A model generated the notes under the pieces. The model had not been told where the DNA came from, did not search any database, and was given only the letters and a program-made list of their open reading frames with translations. Made by a program: the position numbers and the translations under genes. From M3007 sp031425155 (GTDB lineage: Bacteria > Bacteroidota > Bacteroidia > Chitinophagales > Saprospiraceae), in NCBI GenBank assembly GCA_031425155.1, contig JANPIV010000015.1, positions 1 to 64,000 on the forward strand: a stretch of 64,000 nt of DNA. Direction: 5' to 3'. Of this stretch, positions 17,001-24,755 are shown one piece after another; positions within the stretch are counted from its first letter, which is position 1, and every line of letters begins with the position of its first letter.

Positions 17001-19541
17001 TCAAAAATCCATCCGCAACCGCAGATTGATCCGTCGCCCGGTCAGGTAATTCGGCACGGCATACTGCGTATTTTCGATGGTTTTGATCCAGGTATTGGAC
17101 GCTTTATTGGAAACTTTCAGCAGGTTGAACACTTCCAGACTGGCCCAGGTGTTGCGCGTAAAGCGCAGAATATGGTTGGGGCGGCGTTCGCGCCAGGCAT
17201 CTTTCCAGAGTTGAAAGCCAAAACCAATATCCACCCGGTGATAGGGGGTAAAACGGTACGGATTGCGATAAACGAAGTTGTTTTCCGGGATGCCGAAGGG
17301 CAGGCCCGTGCCAACCGTCAGGTTCAGGTGCATCCGAATGTTCTTGTTGGTACGCAGATAGTCCTGAAAAAAAGTAGAGATCGTGAAAAAACGGTCGGTG
17401 GGGCGCGGCACATCGGCGACATCGCGGCCTTCCCGGTCGCCGACTTCGCGGGCTTTATGCTGAATGCCATCGAGGCGTTCGCGGGTGCGCAACAGCGAGA
17501 AATTGACCCAGCTTTCGGCTCCCGGCACAAATTCGCCATTGAGCCGCACGTCAATCCCGGTGGCATAACCCGTCGAATTATTTTCCCCGGCGTAGCGCAC
17601 CCGCACGTTGTCGAGATCGTAGGACACCAGGTCCCACAACGTCTTATAATATATCTCGGTGATGAGGCGCATTTTCACTGGACGACGGCGGCCCCACAGG
17701 AAATCGTAGGTAAAACCGCCAACGATGTGCGCCGATTTTTGGGCGGCCAATTTCGTGTTCACCGTACCATCCAGGCGGCGCATTTCGCGATAAAAAGCCG
17801 GTTGGTAATACAGGCCGCCCGCCAATCGGTACGAAAGGTCACGCTTGGTATTCAAGGGTTTATACAAAAATTGCGCCCGAGGGGTTACAAAACCTTCGCC
17901 GTTCAAAGTCCAGTATTGGCCGCGCACCCCGGCGATGATCTGGAACTCGCGCAGGCCCTCTTTTCGCCACGTCCAGGTATCCTGAAAAAAGCCGCTGAGA
18001 CGGTCGCTCTGTAAATTATTGCGCGTTTTCAGCACCCGCCGCACCAGCAATTGCGTAGTATCGTAGGGCAGCGAATACAGGGCCGAATCCAGCCGTTCCC
18101 ATTCATTGATCCGGTCGCTGATCTGCTCGTTTTGCCACTTGGCCGACCATTGCAGGAAGTGGCTGCGGGTCAGGCCGGCCTCAGCCACATCGCCCTGCAA
18201 TTCGATGCCGCCTTTGTATTCCACGTTGCGGACATCGGCGGTGAGCGAGTTGCGCACCCAGGTTTGCTGGGTACCGGAACCGAGGATATTGACGATGTCG
18301 CCAAATTCGCCGGAGCCCAGATTTTCGTCTATTTCTCCCAGAATATAGTACCCGAGAATATCGAAACGCTCATTTTCCTGGCTACGCCAAACGGAGGTTA
18401 ACAGTTTGTGATACAGCGGATTACGCTTGCGGGTGGGCAAATAGGTGAGCGAAGCACCGCCCATCGCCTGCTGGAAATCGTCCACTTCCTGGCCATCGAA
18501 AGCCGTGCGCAATTGCAGCGCATAATTCAATAATCCAAAGGCGCGTTGCAGGCTTTCGGGAATAAAAGTATAGGTCGAGCGGTTGTAATTGCCGATCACG
18601 CCGACCTGCCAGTCGCGGCTGATATCGTAGGTCAGGTAGGTTTGTACATCCGTAAAATCAGGCACATATTCCCCCTTTACATCGAGGCTGCCGAGCAAGT
18701 TGCGCGTAGTTTTGTACCGTGCTCCGGCGAGGTAACGAAAGGCGCGGTAGTTATCACGTTTCGATTTTACGCTGCCTTCCAGATGCGCCGAGGCCCCCAG
18801 AAAACTCGCGCTCGCACTGGCCCGCAGGCTGTCGGGTCGCTTGTATTTCACATCCAGCACCGACGACATTTTGTCGCCGTATTTGCTCTGAAAACCGCCC
18901 GAAGAAAACGACAGGTCGCGCACCAGATCAATATTCGGAAAAGTCAATCCTTCCTGCTGCCCGGCGCGGATCAGTTGGGGGCGATAAATCTCAAAATCAT
19001 TGACATACACCAGGTTTTCGTCGTAGTTGCCGCCGCGCACCTGGTACTGCGAACTCAATTCGCCGCCCGTACCGGAATTGGTGCCCAAAGCAATGTGGGG
19101 CAGTACGCTTTCCAGATTGCCCGTGGTGCTGGGCAGCATTTTCAGGTCGCGGATGTTCTTTTCCTTCACCATACCGCCATCATCCAGCCGCCGTTCACTG
19201 ATGATAACTTCCAGATTAGACTCCACCGGAGCCAATGCCAAATCCACCCCAAACCGCGCGCCCGGCGACAAGGCCAGCACATCCGCGCTCGATTCCTTGT
19301 AGGCCAGGCGGCGAAATCCCAGCGTAATACGTTGATTGGCAGGCACTTGAATGGCATAATTGCCGCGTTCGTCGGTCGTGACACCCTTGCTTTGTCCTTT
19401 CACGAAGACCGTCACCAATTCGATGGGTTGCTCGTCGGAAGCATCGGTGACCCGCCCGAAGACGGTGGCGGTAGATTGGGCATGGACGATGCCAGCGCAG
19501 GCCAGCAGCAATAAAAGCGTGTAGATTTTATATTTCAACAT
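17001..19541 (-). CDS. TonB-dependent outer membrane receptor
   Basis: Starting at 19541 gives an 846-residue protein with signal peptide 'MLKYKIYTLLLLLACAGIVHAQ'. An upstream in-frame start would put 22 extra residues before it. Residues about 25-110 form the carboxypeptidase-regulatory-like domain ('VFGRVTDASDEQPIELVTVFV'), followed by the plug ('YQVRGGNYDENLVYVNDFEI') and a 22-strand-type barrel ending 'TGRRINLRLRMDF', with the terminal aromatic residue needed for barrel insertion. No SusD-like partner, siderophore or B12 genes are nearby, so the substrate is unknown. It ends 6 bp from an inverted-repeat element. Confidence 0.93.
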   Translation of the reverse strand: MLKYKIYTLLLLLACAGIVHAQSTATVFGRVTDASDEQPIELVTVFVKGQSKGVTTDERGNYAIQVPANQRITLGFRRLAYKESSADVLALSPGARFGVDLALAPVESNLEVIISERRLDDGGMVKEKNIRDLKMLPSTTGNLESVLPHIALGTNSGTGGELSSQYQVRGGNYDENLVYVNDFEIYRPQLIRAGQQEGLTFPNIDLVRDLSFSSGGFQSKYGDKMSSVLDVKYKRPDSLRASASASFLGASAHLEGSVKSKRDNYRAFRYLAGARYKTTRNLLGSLDVKGEYVPDFTDVQTYLTYDISRDWQVGVIGNYNRSTYTFIPESLQRAFGLLNYALQLRTAFDGQEVDDFQQAMGGASLTYLPTRKRNPLYHKLLTSVWRSQENERFDILGYYILGEIDENLGSGEFGDIVNILGSGTQQTWVRNSLTADVRNVEYKGGIELQGDVAEAGLTRSHFLQWSAKWQNEQISDRINEWERLDSALYSLPYDTTQLLVRRVLKTRNNLQSDRLSGFFQDTWTWRKEGLREFQIIAGVRGQYWTLNGEGFVTPRAQFLYKPLNTKRDLSYRLAGGLYYQPAFYREMRRLDGTVNTKLAAQKSAHIVGGFTYDFLWGRRRPVKMRLITEIYYKTLWDLVSYDLDNVRVRYAGENNSTGYATGIDVRLNGEFVPGAESWVNFSLLRTRERLDGIQHKAREVGDREGRDVADVPRPTDRFFTISTFFQDYLRTNKNIRMHLNLTVGTGLPFGIPENNFVYRNPYRFTPYHRVDIGFGFQLWKDAWRERRPNHILRFTRNTWASLEVFNLLKVSNKASNTWIKTIENTQYAVPNYLTGRRINLRLRMDF

Positions 19542-19715
19542 GAAAATTTGGCTGACAAAAATTTGCGATAGCCGTCCGAAATGGGCGGCTACAGTGATCA
19601 GAAACATTACGTCATGCTGATAAAGCGAAATCCGACACTAGTTTTTTAACGGCCTTCGGCCTCGGATTCCACGCCTTACGGCTCTGAATGACAAGCGATG
19701 TGGTATAAACTAAAT

Positions 19716-20241
19716 ACATTGTAAATTAAGTTTTGGCACGTTTTGCTCACTCTCTGCGTAGCGTACACCTCCCCCGGCCTAAAGGCCACCCCCTCCAAAA
19801 GGGGGATACCGAGCGTACTGTCGCCACGTTCTTCATAGGCCAGGCTCGGAGCGTATCCCCCTTTGGAGGTGTGGTTTACCCACAAGTCGAGACAGAATTA
19901 TTAGTACAAAAGCCGCAGAGCGGCGAAATATTTGTAGCCTTTTGGCGACCAAATCTGGTTTGGGAGGTGCAGCGCACCGTAATATGTTGCGGTGCGCTGC
20001 ACCTCCCACCCTATTCCTACTCCTTTTGCTACAAATATTCCGGGGCGCTGCCCCGATCCACACAGCAATTTTGAACTTTGATTAAAAAACGGAGATTTGA
20101 AAGGGTTTATTCTGACCATTCTGAAGACAAATAGTTGAAAAAGCCCCGACTTATGGGTAAACCACACCTTTGGAGGGGGTGGCCGTAGGCCGGGGGAGGC
20201 AAGCAGAGTTCGTTTTTGCCAAGCAACTTAATTTACGGTGT
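19716..20241. mobile_element. Palindromic element with TGTAAATTAAGTT-type ends, interrupted
   Basis: Ends ACATTGTAAATTAAGTT (19716-19732) and AACTTAATTTACGGTGT (20225-20241) are inverted with two mismatches. Inside are the arms CCTCCCCCGGCC (19768-19779) and their complement (to 20199). A second copy of the same interior lies at 45838-46223 without the 297-bp insertion found here. There is no coding capacity. Confidence 0.8.
19870..20166. mobile_element. 297-bp MITE-like insertion with 10-bp target duplication
   Basis: Perfect 13-bp ends TGTGGTTTACCCA (19870-19882) and TGGGTAAACCACA (20154-20166); complementarity continues to about 23 bp with a few mismatches (AAGTCG). CCTTTGGAGG directly precedes the left end (19860-19869) and directly follows the right end (20167-20176). 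The related element at 46.1 kb has that 10-mer once (46148-46157), so it shows the empty site. The interior holds a cruciform (19962-19979 / 19990-20007) shared with the element at 8.3 kb. No ORF is plausible, so it would need a transposase in trans. A 10-bp duplication is compatible with IS4-type enzymes; that link is inference. Confidence 0.88.
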
Positions 20242-20255
20242 ACTAAACCCTCTCC

Positions 20256-21743
20256 TCAACTCCGGCTATAATTCGGCGATTCCCGCGTAATAATAATATT
20301 GTGTGGGTGGCTCTCGGTCATGCCCGCGTTGGTGATTTTCACAAATTGGGCATTCTCCTGCAACTCCACCACCGTACTGGCCCCGCAATAACCCATACCC
20401 GCCCGCAGGCCACCGACGTACTGCACCATCACTTCGGCCAAAGTGCCTTTGTAGGGTACGCGACCTTCGATGCCTTCCGGGACCAACTTGCGAATATCAT
20501 CCTCCACATCCTGAAAATACCGATCCTTCGAGCCAAGTTCCATCGCGGCCAGGCTGCCCATGCCCCGGTAGGATTTGAATTTCCGGCCATCAAAAATGAT
20601 CGTCTCGCCCGGTGCTTCCTCCACGCCCGCAAACAGCGAGCCAGCCATGATCGTACTCGCTCCGGCACTTAAAGCCTTGACAATGTCGCCGGTATAACGA
20701 ATGCCGCCATCGCCGATGATCGGAACGCCCGAACCGCGCAGGGCTTGCGCCGCGTTGAAAATGGCCGATAACTGGGCCACCCCCACGCCAGCCACGATGC
20801 GGGTCGTGCAAATACTGCCCGGCCCGACACCGACTTTCACCCCGTCCACCCCGGCGGCCACGAGCGCTTTGGCGCCTTCACCCGTCGCTACGTTGCCTCC
20901 GATGACCTGAAGATTGGAAAATTTTTGTTTTATCATCTTCACCGCCTCCAGCACGCCGCGCGAATGGCCATGCGCCGTGTCCAGGCACACTACATCCACG
21001 CCGACCGCGACCAGTGCTGCCACGCGCTCCTCCACATCGCTGGTAACGCCCACCGCCGCGCCCACCACGAGGCGACCCAGCAAATCCTTGCAGGCCTGCG
21101 GGAAATTGGTGCCTTTAATAATATCTTTGTACGTGATGAGGCCGATAAGTTGGTAGTCCTTGTCCACCACCGGCAATTTCTCAATTTTCCGGGTCTGCAA
21201 AATATCGCGGGCCTGCTCCAGCGTGGTGCCCAGCGGTGCGGTGACGAGGTTTTCTTTCGTCATCAGATCGCGCACCAGCAGGCTGTGATTTTTTTCAAAA
21301 CGCAGATCGCGATTGGTGAGAATACCCACCAGTCGGCCGCCCTGATTGGTGATCGGAATGCCGCCAATGCTGTGTTTTTGCATGATACCCAGTGCCTCCG
21401 CCACCGTAGCATCGGGGTGGAGCGTCACCGGATCCACGATCATGCCCGCTTCCGAGCGTTTCACCGCCCGCACCTGATCGGCCTGGTGGGCGATGGTCAT
21501 GTTTTTGTGGATAATGCCGATACCCCCCTGCCGGGCAATGGCGATAGCCAGATTCTTATCCGTCACCGTATCCATCGCCGCCGAAACGACAGGAATGTTC
21601 AGGCGAATCTGGCGCGTGAGCTGGGTGGAAATATCTACTTCGCGGGGCAAAACTTCGCTGTACGCGGGGACGAGCAGGACGTCGTCGAAAGTGAGGGATT
21701 CGCCGAGAAACTTCGGCTGACCGTGGCTGTTGTTTGTTTCCAT
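20256..21743 (-). CDS. guaB: Inosine-5'-monophosphate dehydrogenase
   Basis: A 495-residue protein starting 'METNNSHGQPKFLGE' at 21743. It oxidises IMP to XMP with NAD, the committed step of GMP synthesis. The TIM barrel is interrupted at about residues 95-210 by two CBS domains ('MQKHSIGGIPITNQGGRLVGILTNRDLRF' and the second at 'IEKLPVVDKDYQLIGLITYKDI'). The catalytic loop 'GPGSICTTRIVAGVG' holds Cys312, and the flap 'YRGMGSLAAM' binds IMP. Length and motifs are fully standard. A longer in-frame extension upstream has no family support and overlaps the divergent gene. Confidence 0.97.
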   Translation of the reverse strand: METNNSHGQPKFLGESLTFDDVLLVPAYSEVLPREVDISTQLTRQIRLNIPVVSAAMDTVTDKNLAIAIARQGGIGIIHKNMTIAHQADQVRAVKRSEAGMIVDPVTLHPDATVAEALGIMQKHSIGGIPITNQGGRLVGILTNRDLRFEKNHSLLVRDLMTKENLVTAPLGTTLEQARDILQTRKIEKLPVVDKDYQLIGLITYKDIIKGTNFPQACKDLLGRLVVGAAVGVTSDVEERVAALVAVGVDVVCLDTAHGHSRGVLEAVKMIKQKFSNLQVIGGNVATGEGAKALVAAGVDGVKVGVGPGSICTTRIVAGVGVAQLSAIFNAAQALRGSGVPIIGDGGIRYTGDIVKALSAGASTIMAGSLFAGVEEAPGETIIFDGRKFKSYRGMGSLAAMELGSKDRYFQDVEDDIRKLVPEGIEGRVPYKGTLAEVMVQYVGGLRAGMGYCGASTVVELQENAQFVKITNAGMTESHPHNIIITRESPNYSRS

Positions 21744-21907
21744 GCGCAAAGGTCGGGAATTGCTTTGAAAATTTGGAACGATACGGGCAGGGAAATTTTT
21801 TGGCCCTCTTTGGAGACAGCTGGGTGGAAGTGGTGGAAAAGAGCGAGATTTGCCTATGGAGATGCCTTGCAGCGGAGGCAGCACGAAAAAACATAAACGA
21901 AACAACC

Positions 21908-22393
21908 ATGACCAATCCCGTACTTGACCGTATCGAACAGGGGAATTTCAAGGACCTGGCTGGCAGCAGCCTGTACTCCAAAATTCCACTGACCCGGGCG
22001 TTTATCAATTGGAATTTGAAACAATTATTGCCGGACAAAATCAAATCCATCCATGTAAAAGCCATGCACGGCCGAACGATGGATTTGAATATAGAGACGA
22101 CTATTCCACTTGTGCCCGTTTTTGATATTACCGTCGAACTATACGAGAGCTTAGTGCCGCCACAGCTGGAATTAAAAATAAGAATAGTGGATGGGTTGGG
22201 CTGGCTGGCCAGAAAGGCCGTAGATGGATTTCTGCCCGAAGGCATGGATATAGATGGTAAAATACTGACGGTGGATCTTTATCATTTCTTTTTTAAGAAT
22301 AGTAAATACAAGTCTCTGGCTAATAAGATTACTTACGTCCGGTTAGGCGGTAGTAAAGATAAATTGTTGGTTGAATTTGAATTGCAGGTGTAA
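21908..22393 (+). CDS. Small protein of unknown function, paralogue of the 22608 gene
   Basis: A 161-residue protein with no signal peptide, starting 'MTNPVLDRIEQGNFKDLAG' at ATG 21908, divergent from guaB. An upstream in-frame extension would overlap the guaB start and is rejected. Its first ~35 residues ('LDRIEQGNFKDL...IPLTRAF') and last ~10 ('KLLVEFELQV') resemble the ends of the next gene, while the central ~80 residues (alternating strands, 'LELKIRIVDGLGWLARKAV') are absent there. Family not recognised. Probably a small cytoplasmic alpha/beta or beta-cone protein; role unknown. Confidence 0.75.
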   Translation: MTNPVLDRIEQGNFKDLAGSSLYSKIPLTRAFINWNLKQLLPDKIKSIHVKAMHGRTMDLNIETTIPLVPVFDITVELYESLVPPQLELKIRIVDGLGWLARKAVDGFLPEGMDIDGKILTVDLYHFFFKNSKYKSLANKITYVRLGGSKDKLLVEFELQV

Positions 22394-22404
22394 TAAAGAT
22401 TTTA

Positions 22405-22579
22405 TTGAGGATGCGAGGATTTGAGTATTTGATTAAAGCACATGACAATCAGGTAGTTGATCGAATACTCGAATCTTCAAATACTCCAATAAACTTAATT
22501 GACAATGCAATTATTCCAAAACACTTGGCCATCAGATCATTGATCAAATCCTCGCATCCTCAAATCCTCGCATCCTCAA
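22405..22579. repeat. Inverted repeat built on AGGATGCGAGGATTTGA
   Basis: Left arm 22405-22424 (TTGAGGATGCGAGGATTTGA) and a perfect 20-bp complement at 22544-22563; the right arm is repeated again at 22560-22579. Related fragments occur at 45853-45885 and 46246-46268. It separates the two paralogous small genes. Confidence 0.85.
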
Positions 22580-22607
22580 ATTTTCAAATAAATTTAAATT
22601 TCTCTAT

Positions 22608-22877
22608 ATGCCATCACTGCTTGATCGTCTTTTTGCCAATAACCTGGCTGACCTGGAAGGGCTCGAATTAAAAGGCACTATTCCAATAAAGGAAGAATTG
22701 GCCAATGAACTGATTACTTCCTATATGAATGCGTTTTTTACGGACGCAAGCCCCGCCAATAAAAGCAGCGAGGCGAATGCGGACTATATCAAACTATTAA
22801 AACAACTGAAACCCGGCGTTTTTGATATTTCCTTTGAAGCGGGAAAAGCGGTAGTGCATTTTGAATTGAAACGATAA
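22608..22877 (+). CDS. Small protein of unknown function, shorter paralogue
   Basis: An 89-residue protein starting 'MPSLLDRLFANNLADLEGLE'. It shares the 'LDRxxxxNxxDLxG...IPxxxxxxN' beginning and the 'VxFEL' ending with the 161-residue gene upstream but lacks its middle. No membrane segment or signal is seen. Its helical central part contains 'KSSEANADYIKLLKQLKPG'. Same strand as its paralogue but separated from it by a 175-bp inverted repeat. Function unknown. Confidence 0.7.
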   Translation: MPSLLDRLFANNLADLEGLELKGTIPIKEELANELITSYMNAFFTDASPANKSSEANADYIKLLKQLKPGVFDISFEAGKAVVHFELKR

Positions 22878-22893
22878 AGGTTTTACATAAAAA

Positions 22894-23107
22894 CATGAAT
22901 CATCCCAAATTTTTGCAAAAAGTGAGGAGATGTGGTTTTAACCCACGATTTTAATCGTGGGAGAAAAGGCTGGATTGAGTCAGGAACGCTTTAACCGTTT
23001 TCCTGCATCTCGTCCTCTTATAAACCGTTAAAACGGTTACACACCTCCTGTTTTAGCGCATTCCCACGATTAAAATCGTGGGTTGAAAAAATTCGGGATG
23101 ACTCATG
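22894..23107. repeat. ATGAGTCATCCCGAATTTTT-type element, copy 2
   Basis: Left end ATGAATCATCCCAAATTTTT (from 22895); right end AATTCGGGATGACTCATG to 23107. Two 20-bp palindromes lie inside (CCCACGATTTTAATCGTGGG at 22942-22961 and CCCACGATTAAAATCGTGGG at 23063-23082), with a central AAACCGTT/AAACGGTT pair. It is the same element as 49763-49978 in the opposite orientation, and lies between convergent genes. Confidence 0.85.
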
Positions 23108-23125
23108 TAGTGTTGCCAAGGCAGT

Positions 23126-24538
23126 TTAATTTCTGGCGACCAGTACGATATTTTTGGACACTATTTTTTTGCCCTGTTGTACGGTCAGGGTATAAATGCC
23201 CGGCTTCTGGTCAGCCAGACTGATTTGCTCGTTGAAAGCACCGGCGAACCGATTCATTACGTTGCTGTACACCACTTTGCCGGAAGCATCGGCTACGCGC
23301 ACCGTCGTCGGTATTGCTTCGGCTTCAAACCGCACCGTCAGTACATCGGCGGTGGGATTGGGATACAGGTCCAAAGCCACTTGCAGATCCGTTTCCAGGC
23401 TGGCAATCGAGTTGTCGCGCTGTTTTACGGGCACGGTCTCTACTACTTCCGGCTTGGGTACTTCGCCCGCTTTCGGGCAAGCCTTAAAAGTTGCATTGAT
23501 GGTCTGTGTAGAGCCGCCACGCAGGATGGTCAACTGGAATTTGTCGCCTGGCTGGTGTTTGTCACGCTCCTGGTGCAGTTCGGTGAAATTATTCACCGGC
23601 TGACCATCCAGCGCCAGAATAACATCTCCCAACTGAATATTGCTTTCTTTGGCCGGGGTACCGGCAATCACGCCGGTGACGGACACGCCTTTTTCAGTGG
23701 CACCCCGGTCGGAAGTATAGACACCGATGAATACGGCGCAAGGGTCGCGGCGCAGACTTTGGTGGAAGTAATTACGATTGCCGCTCAGGGTCACCTCGCT
23801 TTGTTGGGCCTGACCATCGCGTGTATAAACCACGGTCACCGTTTCGCCTGGCTTGCGGCCAACCAGTGCCTCCTGCAGGCCGCCGATTGCATAGACGGAT
23901 TGGCCATCGACATTCGTAATCACATCGCCCGATTGCAGGCCAGCGGTGGCGGCACCTTTGCCGGGAATAACTTCCCCAACGACCAGGCCTTGCCCCTGAC
24001 TGGCATCTTTGTCTTCATACACCCCCAGGATCGGGATCGGACGCATGTTTTCCTGCTCCCGGCGCACATCTTCCAGTTGTTCCTGGCTGCATTCTTTGAA
24101 ACGGGCCTTGATGTTCATTTTTTGGCCATCGCGCAGGATGTTCAGCGTGAATGCCTCGCCTTGCTGATGTTTGTCACGTTCGCGCGTCAGTTCCGTATGG
24201 CTGCTCACCGCGACATTGTCCAGGGAAAGAATAATATCGCCCACTTTCAAGCCGTAGGTACTGGCCGGCGTATCGTCTATCGTGTAATCCACTTTCAGGC
24301 CGCCATTTTCGGGGCTGGTACCCACGCCGATGAAGACGCGGCAAGGGTTGCGAACACCGGAATAAGAGTAGGAATAGGGAGCTTTATAATGAGTTTTATA
24401 GATTTTTTCCACTTTAGTGGAAAGGTCTTCTGTGGTCGTTTCAATAATCGTAGTAGTATTTTGGGTCTGTGCCTTGAGTAGTGCGCAGCAAAAAGGGAAG
24501 AGCATAGTGAGTAAAAGAAATCTGGTGCTCATAAGCAA
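23126..24538 (-). CDS. Secreted triple-PDZ protein with type-A T9SS sorting domain
   Basis: A 470-residue protein with a signal peptide (start at 24538 or at 24532; cleavage after 'LLKA'). Three PDZ domains at about residues 65-145, 160-240 and 265-345 each carry the 'GDxIxxxxGxxV' pattern ('LKVGDIILSLDNVAV', 'LQSGDVITNVDGQSV', 'IQLGDVILALDGQPV'). There is no protease domain. The C-terminal ~80 residues ('LDLYPNPTADVLTVRF' to 'KNIVLVARN') are a type-A sorting domain, predicting export and surface anchoring or release. A PDZ-only T9SS protein probably binds peptide C-termini outside the cell; the partner is unknown. Confidence 0.85.
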   Translation of the reverse strand: MLMSTRFLLLTMLFPFCCALLKAQTQNTTTIIETTTEDLSTKVEKIYKTHYKAPYSYSYSGVRNPCRVFIGVGTSPENGGLKVDYTIDDTPASTYGLKVGDIILSLDNVAVSSHTELTRERDKHQQGEAFTLNILRDGQKMNIKARFKECSQEQLEDVRREQENMRPIPILGVYEDKDASQGQGLVVGEVIPGKGAATAGLQSGDVITNVDGQSVYAIGGLQEALVGRKPGETVTVVYTRDGQAQQSEVTLSGNRNYFHQSLRRDPCAVFIGVYTSDRGATEKGVSVTGVIAGTPAKESNIQLGDVILALDGQPVNNFTELHQERDKHQPGDKFQLTILRGGSTQTINATFKACPKAGEVPKPEVVETVPVKQRDNSIASLETDLQVALDLYPNPTADVLTVRFEAEAIPTTVRVADASGKVVYSNVMNRFAGAFNEQISLADQKPGIYTLTVQQGKKIVSKNIVLVARN

Positions 24539-24671
24539 AAATTTTGGTGGTGAACGGTTGGATGGCAGCGACGAAAAATGTGAATGAATAGTAAAGACTT
24601 CGCCATGCAGAATAAGTTGCAGCCGAGAGGAAGAGCAAGTTACAATTCTTTTTCAACTGGATATTTTGGAC

Positions 24672-24710
24672 ACAAAAAAACAGGAGCCTCCCGTATAGGA
24701 GACCCCTGTC
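24672..24710 (-). terminator. Terminator of the DUF4394/DUF11 gene
   Basis: On the minus strand, ACAGGGGTCTCC pairs with GGGAGGCTCCTGT (with G-T pairs) around TATAC, followed by TTTTTTTG. It lies just after the stop at 24756 and upstream of the PDZ gene. Confidence 0.8.
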
Positions 24711-24755
24711 CTGAATTTCTGCTAACCGCCGATGTGTACTTCGGGCTGTTTTTTT

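Larger units (their letters stand above)
19542..20255. other. Spacer filled by nested palindromic elements
   Basis: A 714-bp spacer between the TonB receptor start and the guaB end. Nearly all of 19716-20241 is two nested repeat elements listed separately. The remaining 19542-19715 should hold the receptor promoter. Confidence 0.7.

Noticed and set aside
22405..22671. An 88-residue frame crossing the AGGATGCGAG inverted repeat
   Set aside because: Encodes the repeat and overlaps the 22608 gene in another frame.
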